NCBI GenBank assembly: GCA_029856445.1
Contig: JAHQWY010000218.1
Span: 1-6,395, forward strand
Origin: Promethearchaeia archaeon
Lineage (GTDB): Archaea > Asgardarchaeota > Lokiarchaeia > Sigyniarchaeales > SOKP01
Direction: 5' to 3'
Length of the DNA stretch: 6,395 bases
The stretch's first letter is position 1. Every line of letters begins with the position of its first letter. The notes beneath the pieces are model-generated. The model had not been told where the DNA came from. It saw only the letters and a program-made list of their open reading frames with translations, and made no database searches. Of this stretch, positions 1 through 5,222 are shown one piece after another. The position numbers were made by a program, and so were the translations under genes.

Positions 1-608
1 TCACCAACTACCTCTCCAGGAGGGCAAAGCTCAGGCCATAAATCAATAGGAAGTTTAAAACGCTCGGACAATCCCTCATCCCATGTCAAGGTTTCTAAGT
101 TAAGGATTCCAAAAGTTGCATTCGTATAATCTGTTAAATATGCATCACATAATTTATTATAAATAATAGTATCCCCAAAGGCAATTTTAAATGCTTTTTC
201 ATAAACTTCTGGGTTATTTTCTTTCACCCATAAAATCTTAGGTAATGATCTTCTAGTTCCACCATCTTTTTCGACCCATTCTCTAGTGGTCGGTTCTCCT
301 CTATCATCCATCCATGTTATAGCAGGTTGTAAAGGATTTCCCTCATTATCTATAAAAGTAAAAGTTTCTCTAAGAGAGGCTACAGAAATACCTACGATAT
401 CATTAGTATTAACCTTCCGTGAAACACTGTTACAAGTTTTTTTTATGGTGTTCCACCAGATAAGTGGATCTTGTTCTGAAATTCCAACAGGTTGTTTTAG
501 AATTTGATATTCTTCATAATCTCTTGCTATTACTTTTCCATTGATATCAAAAACAACAGTTCTAGCTCCAGTTGTCCCAACATCAAAAACGCATATTAAA
601 TCACTCAT
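1..608 (-). CDS. FGGY-family carbohydrate/polyol kinase, glycerol kinase-like, N-terminal part
   Basis: This is the N-terminal 202 codons of an ATP-dependent kinase of the FGGY family (glycerol kinase, xylulokinase and relatives); the gene runs off the left edge. Family members are usually about 500 residues, so the second ATPase lobe and the FGGY signature are not visible. The N-terminal phosphate loop reads DVGTTGARTVVFD (residues 9-21). Residues R80-E81 in SLRET and W99 in ITWMDDR fall at nearly the same positions as the glycerol-contacting Arg83, Glu84 and Trp103 of E. coli GlpK, which favours glycerol or a small polyol. The D-D-R after the tryptophan is more like xylulokinase-type members, so the substrate stays open. 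The ATG at 606-608 is supported by AGGAG seven bases upstream. It is the last visible gene of a leftward unit, 37 nt after the Fe-S protein gene. The family is certain; the substrate is an inference. Confidence 0.88.
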   Translation of the reverse strand, partial: MSDLICVFDVGTTGARTVVFDINGKVIARDYEEYQILKQPVGISEQDPLIWWNTIKKTCNSVSRKVNTNDIVGISVASLRETFTFIDNEGNPLQPAITWMDDRGEPTTREWVEKDGGTRRSLPKILWVKENNPEVYEKAFKIAFGDTIIYNKLCDAYLTDYTNATFGILNLETLTWDEGLSERFKLPIDLWPELCPPGEVVG

Positions 609-615
609 AATACAA

Positions 616-620
616 CTCCT
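616..620 (-). promoter_or_regulatory. Shine-Dalgarno site of the FGGY kinase
   Basis: AGGAG on the minus strand lies seven bases before the ATG at 606-608, within the 37-nt gap after the Fe-S protein gene. It fixes the kinase start and suggests translation from a shared mRNA. Confidence 0.7.
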
Positions 621-645
621 AATAACTTTTTTAATTTTCTATTTT

Positions 646-1911
646 TTATAGCACTTTTATTAATATTTCAGATATATCTAATATATTATATTTCTCTTTT
701 TCTGTTTCTCTTAAACCATAACCTAAACCTAACTCACAGAGTGGACATGCAGATATGAAAATATTTACCCCAGTTTCTTTTAATTCACTAATTCGATTTT
801 GTGCTTCTTTAATAGCTAAATCTCTATCTGCCCAATGAGATGTACCACTCCACCCACAACAGTGAACAAATTCTTTATTATAAATTGGTTCGATGAGTTC
901 TAAACCTTTAATATGACTAAGAATATTTCTTATCGATGCAACATCGTTTAAATTTCGCACAATAAGACATGGATCATGAATCGTGATCTTTCTAAATTCT
1001 TCAGGAGATTCTTTTGTAAATCTTAATTTTCCATTATCAATCAATTTAGCAAAAAATGTGGTAGTATGTATAATCTCTTTTTCAATATTAACCCCAACTT
1101 TCTTATATCTGCTAGATAGAGTTATTACACAACCAGGGCAATCTGATATAATAATTTTTGCACCTGTAGATTCAATAAGTTCTCTATTTTTATTTGCAAA
1201 TTCACGAGCAGTTTCCATATCCCTAATATTGAAAGCAGGTCCTCCACAGCATACTTTTTTATCTAAATTAGTAGAAAATTTAATCCCAGCAGCCTTCAAA
1301 ATTTCTATATTTGCTTTAATAACTTCTGGAAATTTCATTGTCTCGCAGCCAATGTAATAAAATACTTCATCGCTCCCATCACTTTCAATATTTTGAATAC
1401 CTTTTTCTTTATAGGTTCTGAAAATATCATATTCTTCAATTGTGTTTGAGTTTTTTAATTTTTCGATTTGTTCTTTACAGAAATCTGGCATTAATCCTCT
1501 GGCATTAATATCATCTCGTACTGTTTCAAGTAAAGAGACAACTGAGAAATCAAAAGGACACCAAATCTTACACGATTCCTCATTTGTACATTTATACATC
1601 AAATTAATAAACTCAGTTTCAGAATAATCTATCTTTCCTGTAGTGAGATAATATCCAATCCTAGCTTTATAAGCAGGGCTCATAGTTTCGGTTAGTTTAG
1701 CTTGTAATGTTCCACAATCGAACCTGCACATGTTAGGGCAAAGCATACATTTTGCCAGATTCTCTATATCAGCTTTATAATCACCTTCTGGAAAGAAATT
1801 TTTCTTTCTTTGCCTAAAATTTTTCATTAGGATTGATCTAGTTTCTCTATCAGCTTTTTGAAGTAAAGGTATCATCCATTTGTATTTATTTAGTGTATCT
1901 TCAATCCCCAT
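646..1911 (-). CDS. Iron-sulfur protein with two CCG domains (GlpC/HdrD/GlcF-like electron-transfer subunit)
   Basis: This 421-residue protein is probably the electron-transfer partner of the flavoprotein encoded just upstream. The N-terminal part carries cysteines for two Fe-S clusters. The first group is C55, C58, C62 and C66 (CX2CPX2CRX2C). The second is C108, C114 and C118 followed by proline, where the usual second cysteine is Glu111. Two CCG domains follow, the module that in HdrB/HdrD binds a noncubane [4Fe-4S] cluster. The first is C189-X31-C221-C222-G-X34-C258-X2-C261, and the second is C315-X35-C351-C352-G-X35-C389-X2-C392. There is no signal peptide or clear membrane segment, so it should be cytoplasmic or peripheral to the membrane. 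Comparable pairs in other organisms are GlcD/GlcF, GlpA/GlpC and lactate dehydrogenases; the substrate is set by the flavoprotein. The ATG abuts the upstream stop codon and has a strong GAGGTGA site. Family assignment is firm; the physiological acceptor is unknown. Confidence 0.88.
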   Translation of the reverse strand: MGIEDTLNKYKWMIPLLQKADRETRSILMKNFRQRKKNFFPEGDYKADIENLAKCMLCPNMCRFDCGTLQAKLTETMSPAYKARIGYYLTTGKIDYSETEFINLMYKCTNEESCKIWCPFDFSVVSLLETVRDDINARGLMPDFCKEQIEKLKNSNTIEEYDIFRTYKEKGIQNIESDGSDEVFYYIGCETMKFPEVIKANIEILKAAGIKFSTNLDKKVCCGGPAFNIRDMETAREFANKNRELIESTGAKIIISDCPGCVITLSSRYKKVGVNIEKEIIHTTTFFAKLIDNGKLRFTKESPEEFRKITIHDPCLIVRNLNDVASIRNILSHIKGLELIEPIYNKEFVHCCGWSGTSHWADRDLAIKEAQNRISELKETGVNIFISACPLCELGLGYGLRETEKEKYNILDISEILIKVL

Positions 1912-3390
1912 TCAATTTTCACCTCTTTTCCAAGTTTCCAAATAAATTTTACCGGGATTTAATATATTATTTGGATCAAGAACTTTTTTGATTTGTCTCA
2001 TAGTTTTCATAGCTACACCCCACTCTTTATCCATCCAATGAGATCTGTTAATCCCAATTCCATGATGGTGTGCAATTGAACCTCCCGCATCTAAAACCGC
2101 TTTAATTGTAGTATCCCAACATTCCTGATAAAATTTAAAATCGGAGGTTCCTTTTGGTGGCACTCCTCCAAATGAGAAATAAATTCCAACACCATTAGGG
2201 TAAAAATGAGACACATGAGCACTAGTCATTAAGACACCTTTAAATTCGTTCATTGATTTAAGAACAAGATGGTAGACTTCTGCTGCATTATCCCATAAAG
2301 TTGCTACTTCAAGAGTATCAAATACAATTTTATAAGGGGGCATTGAAGATGTTTCGGTCACTCGAAATCTTGTTTCCAACCAATGTTCTACTGGACCTTT
2401 TCCACATTCGATTCCTGAATTTCTGGTACATTTCTCTTTTGTTATTTTTTCCTCTAAATCAACAAGCTGTGAAGTTCCTTCACAAAGAAATATTATCATT
2501 ACCTTATCTTTTACAGCATCAATGTCTGGAAAATGTCGAGCAGTCTCAAATTTATCATAAATTCTTATTACAGCAGGATAAATTTGTTCTCTTAAAATTT
2601 TTCGCACGGCATCAAATGAACTTTCAATTGAAGGAAAAACATATGAAATCAATGCTCTCTTTTCCGGATAAGGCCAAATTTTTAAGGTTGCTTTAGTAAC
2701 TACCCCTAATGTTCCTTCTCCTCCAATAAATAATTTATCAAGTTGTGGACCTGTAGATGCTCTTGCAATCGTTTTGAAATTAATAATTTCTCCTAGTGGT
2801 AATACAACTTCCAATCCTAAGATTATATCTTCAATTTTTCCATATTTTGTGCTAAATTGTCCCGCAGCACGATGTGCAATCCAACCACCTAAGGAAGACG
2901 TATATAATGATTGAGGAATATGACCAGATGTAAATCCCTTCGCATTTAAATGTCGTTCTAAATTCATGCCATTAATCCCTGCCTCAGCAGTTACGGTAAG
3001 GTTTTTTTCATTAATTACCAAAACTTTATTGAATTTTTTCATATCAATAATAATTCCCCCATAGATGGGTATAGCTCCTCCCACGACCCCAGATCCTTCT
3101 CCATAAGGAATTACTGGAATTTTTTCTTGGTTTGCTAACTTTAGAATTTCACTAATCTGTTCTACTGTTTCTGGCCATGTGATGAAATCAGCGAAACCCG
3201 CAACCTTACCCTCGATTTCCCAATTAAAACCTATTAAAGTTGAGTCTTTTGAATATGCTAGTATATCTATATCTTTTGTAGAATAGTTGTTCGATCCAAG
3301 AATAGTTTCTAATTTAGATTCAATATTAGATTTGTCCTTAATTTTTACTCTATTTTCTTTATAAATGAGTTCAAATTGTTTTAAATCCAT
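1912..3390 (-). CDS. FAD-linked oxidase, alkyl-DHAP synthase (AGPS)/GlcD superfamily
   Basis: This 492-residue flavoprotein has an N-terminal PCMH-type FAD domain and a C-terminal FAD-linked oxidase domain. The FAD region shows PYGEGSGVVGG (95-105), SSLGGW (165-170) and GGEGTLGVVTKA (from 223). The C-terminal half follows eukaryotic AGPS closely. It has VIRIYD with R276, where AGPS has SIRLMD. It also has DTLEVATLWD (358-367), a conserved tyrosine Y404 in GVGIYF, the three-histidine motif at 441-443 in AHHHGIG, and DPNNILNPGK (472-481). AGPS swaps an acyl chain for a fatty alcohol on DHAP, whereas GlcD-type relatives oxidise 2-hydroxy acids or polyol phosphates. The adjoining Fe-S protein favours oxidation here. 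It lacks the long N-terminal extension of eukaryotic AGPS. A TTG directly precedes the ATG (3391-3393), but ATG is preferred. No Shine-Dalgarno site is visible. Family is firm; the reaction is unproven. Confidence 0.9.
   Translation of the reverse strand: MDLKQFELIYKENRVKIKDKSNIESKLETILGSNNYSTKDIDILAYSKDSTLIGFNWEIEGKVAGFADFITWPETVEQISEILKLANQEKIPVIPYGEGSGVVGGAIPIYGGIIIDMKKFNKVLVINEKNLTVTAEAGINGMNLERHLNAKGFTSGHIPQSLYTSSLGGWIAHRAAGQFSTKYGKIEDIILGLEVVLPLGEIINFKTIARASTGPQLDKLFIGGEGTLGVVTKATLKIWPYPEKRALISYVFPSIESSFDAVRKILREQIYPAVIRIYDKFETARHFPDIDAVKDKVMIIFLCEGTSQLVDLEEKITKEKCTRNSGIECGKGPVEHWLETRFRVTETSSMPPYKIVFDTLEVATLWDNAAEVYHLVLKSMNEFKGVLMTSAHVSHFYPNGVGIYFSFGGVPPKGTSDFKFYQECWDTTIKAVLDAGGSIAHHHGIGINRSHWMDKEWGVAMKTMRQIKKVLDPNNILNPGKIYLETWKRGEN
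1919..1925 (-). promoter_or_regulatory. Strong archaeal-type Shine-Dalgarno for the Fe-S protein, inside the upstream gene
   Basis: GAGGTGA on the minus strand ends seven bases before the ATG at 1909-1911. It lies within the last codons of the flavoprotein gene, whose TGA stop (1912-1914) is immediately followed by that ATG. This arrangement suggests translational coupling and matched amounts of the two subunits. Confidence 0.75.
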
Positions 3391-3466
3391 CAAAATCAGT
3401 AGATATTTTTATTATCTTATTTATTGTTTAGAATCAATTAAAAATTTGTTGTTATTAAAACCATGT

Positions 3467-3473
3467 AAAAAAA
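3467..3473 (-). terminator. Possible oligo-T terminator after the 492-residue protein gene
   Basis: Seven consecutive T on the minus strand, in the context TTATTTTTTTAC, lie 33 nt downstream of the stop codon at 3506-3508. Archaeal RNA polymerase commonly terminates at such U-rich stretches without a hairpin. The element sits within the roughly 115-nt gap before the flavoprotein gene, so it could make that gene the head of its own transcript. The rest of the gap is AT-rich, with no clear TATA box and no Shine-Dalgarno site. In a genome this AT-rich, a T7 run can occur by chance. Confidence 0.35.
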
Positions 3474-3505
3474 TAACTACCAATTTTTATGTATAGAATA
3501 CAATT

Positions 3506-4984
3506 TTAATAGATCGTTTCTCCAGTCACTCTATTTACCTTGAGATGCCGGAATTTAGCTTTACTCTTACGAATTTCTTTAATAGCGGATATTTTCTCGA
3601 CTACTTCCTTAGGAAAAAGGAACTTAGCAAGATGAATTATCATTTCCTTTGTCTCTATACAATTAAACAACTTTAAACTTTCTAATGAATAGAATAGTTC
3701 ACTTATCAAATCAAAATTGGTGTCTATTGAAAAATCAAGGAATTCTAGATTTCTATAAATTCTAGAGACAACATTGTCAAGTATATCATAATCTTTTAAC
3801 TTTTCAAGGGTGTTATTCATGTAATGACTAAATAAGACATAATATGTGGCTTCTGAAGAAACAAAACCATCTCTGAACTGCTTTATTCCCTCAGAGGCAA
3901 TTCTTTTTTCTATTTCTTCCTTTATAGCTTCTACTTCGCTTTCCATCTTCTTTATGCCTAATTGGCGATAAAGTTTTAAGATAACTACTAGTTGAGATGT
4001 TTCTAGATTCTTTAAATAATTTGGTTCAAAATATACTGGATCGGCTTGAATTAACCCATTTATTTGCTCTGAATTTAGCCATAATTTCATCATATCAGTT
4101 GATTTAGTAAAGTAATATACCCCATCAGTTGCTTCAATCAAAGGAGCAACATATCTATCTCTTGCATGATCATATAAATCTAAAAGGAAATCCCTAATTT
4201 TTTCAATATCTAGTTCTACTCCTAAGTGTTCAGCTAAATAAATGCCACAAAAATATATATCAGGATTTTTTAAAGAAACTAGAGGAACATCAATAAGCCA
4301 TTCATCTAAATTTTCTTTCAAATAAGATTTGATATGAGAAAAATCAAATGCTATTTGTAGGTGGAAAAAATGAATAATACGATATATTAAATAAATAATC
4401 TGTAATTTAATTTCAGGCTCCTCTATATCTTCTAGACTTTCTATCCTTTTTTTATTCTCCCAGAATTTATTAATAATATACTTCTGAACTTGAATATATT
4501 TTCTTAAATTTTCTTGCTTTTCACGAACATTTTCAAGTAAATTTTTCAAATTTCTTAATTCCATGATAAATTCTATTGGTAAAAATCCTTCATCTTTAAA
4601 CTTTAACATCAAAGGAGCCACTTCAGGGTCAACTAAATAATCTACTATCTTCTCTAGAAAAATTTCATAAAGAATTGGAGCGATTTTTCTTTCATAAAGA
4701 TCAACTGGTGAATTAATAGCTTTGATTTCGTCCTCTTGAATTTCTAAAAAAGGATCCAAAAATTCAGTTTCAACCTCATTAAGCTCAAAACCTAACTCAA
4801 CAAAAACTTTTATCAGAAATAGGGTGATTTCATCTAGTATTTCCACCATATCTTCTTTTTCAATAGGACTAGTACCAAATGATTCAATTATTTTATCTCT
4901 AAAATAATGATCTATATTGTTATAAAAAAGGTCAATATCATTACAATACAAATCCAAAATATTAAATAAACCTTGAAAGATCAT
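3506..4984 (-). CDS. Hypothetical helical protein with alpha-hairpin repeats, possibly alpha/alpha-toroid-like
   Basis: I do not recognise a named family for this 492-residue protein. It is rich in Leu, Ile, Glu, Lys and aromatic residues, has no signal peptide or convincing membrane segment, and shows no cysteine cluster or nucleotide-binding motif. Residues 1-190 look helical and acidic, with a charged, possibly coiled stretch at about 140-185. From about 194 to 460 a pattern recurs: a hydrophobic aromatic-rich helix, a short linker with D or E, then an amphipathic helix. Copies start near residues 194, 242, 329, 379 and 425. Two DG turns (D287-G288 followed by VYYF, D372-G373 followed by FVSSEATYY) resemble the loops of prenyltransferase/squalene-cyclase-type toroids. 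The tail from 468 is basic. The ATG at 4982-4984 is preceded by a pyrimidine-rich stretch with no Shine-Dalgarno site, consistent with a leaderless transcript. A real gene is very likely; the fold is a guess and the function unknown. Confidence 0.85.
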   Translation of the reverse strand: MIFQGLFNILDLYCNDIDLFYNNIDHYFRDKIIESFGTSPIEKEDMVEILDEITLFLIKVFVELGFELNEVETEFLDPFLEIQEDEIKAINSPVDLYERKIAPILYEIFLEKIVDYLVDPEVAPLMLKFKDEGFLPIEFIMELRNLKNLLENVREKQENLRKYIQVQKYIINKFWENKKRIESLEDIEEPEIKLQIIYLIYRIIHFFHLQIAFDFSHIKSYLKENLDEWLIDVPLVSLKNPDIYFCGIYLAEHLGVELDIEKIRDFLLDLYDHARDRYVAPLIEATDGVYYFTKSTDMMKLWLNSEQINGLIQADPVYFEPNYLKNLETSQLVVILKLYRQLGIKKMESEVEAIKEEIEKRIASEGIKQFRDGFVSSEATYYVLFSHYMNNTLEKLKDYDILDNVVSRIYRNLEFLDFSIDTNFDLISELFYSLESLKLFNCIETKEMIIHLAKFLFPKEVVEKISAIKEIRKSKAKFRHLKVNRVTGETIY

Positions 4985-5004
4985 TTTTTTGAGGAAAATG
5001 AACA

Positions 5005-5012
5005 GTATAAAA
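5005..5012 (-). promoter_or_regulatory. Candidate TATA box for the 492-residue protein gene
   Basis: TTTTATAC on the minus strand is centred about 25 nt before the ATG at 4984. That is close to the usual archaeal TATA-to-start-site distance, so the mRNA would begin at or next to the start codon. This agrees with the absence of a Shine-Dalgarno site. A second AT-rich element (TTTATTTAAA, near 5024-5033) is an alternative that would give a short leader. High AT content limits certainty. Confidence 0.4.
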
Positions 5013-5180
5013 TAATCTCTATTTTTAAATAAAGCTAATCATGTAAAAAATTAATAATTTCTCATTTTCAAATTACTAATCGAATAGACTTTGATCATAT
5101 TAAAATCTAACACCATGTTCGAAAGACTAGGAAAATATTATTAGAAATCTTCATTATATCATTCTATCATATAAAAAAAT

Positions 5181-5192
5181 CTTATAATATAT
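5181..5192 (+). promoter_or_regulatory. Candidate TATA box for the phosphohexomutase gene
   Basis: CTTATAATATAT, preceded by an A-rich stretch that could serve as a B-recognition element (5171-5179), is centred about 36 nt before the ATG at 5223. Transcription would then start near 5212, giving a leader of about ten bases. The call rests on position and composition only. Confidence 0.4.
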
Positions 5193-5222
5193 ATTCAATA
5201 TTCAAACAAAAGTGAAACATTA

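Larger units (their letters stand above)
4985..5222. promoter_or_regulatory. Divergent intergenic promoter region
   Basis: This 238-bp AT-rich gap separates the leftward hypothetical gene from the rightward phosphohexomutase gene and must hold at least one promoter for each. I see TATA-like elements near both ends and a tandem ATATTCA repeat (5191-5204) beside the right-hand one. I see no tRNA, riboswitch-like fold or convincing long palindrome. No operator can be assigned. Confidence 0.6.

Noticed and set aside
286..507. Open frame of 73 codons on the plus strand
   Set aside because: It is antisense to the FGGY kinase region that encodes the conserved RET and WMDDR motifs; there is no supporting start signal.
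983..1357. Open frame of 124 codons on the plus strand
   Set aside because: It lies wholly antisense to the CCG-domain Fe-S gene, whose motifs are unmistakable, and its own translation shows no family features.
2301..2696. Open frame of 131 codons on the plus strand
   Set aside because: It is antisense to the conserved core of the flavoprotein gene; the translation is Leu/Phe-rich in the way expected from the opposite strand of a coding sequence.
3391..3393. TTG as an alternative start of the flavoprotein, adding one residue
   Set aside because: It is immediately followed by ATG, which is the more usual start; neither has a Shine-Dalgarno site that would favour TTG.
3741..3766. Repeated AATTCTAGA, two copies 17 bp apart
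   Set aside because: It lies inside a coding region, encodes ordinary residues and occurs only as a pair; most likely chance in AT-rich sequence.
5112..5128. GTTCGAA resembling a tRNA T-loop in the intergenic region
   Set aside because: The flanking bases do not pair into a T-stem, and no acceptor stem or anticodon arm can be found around it.
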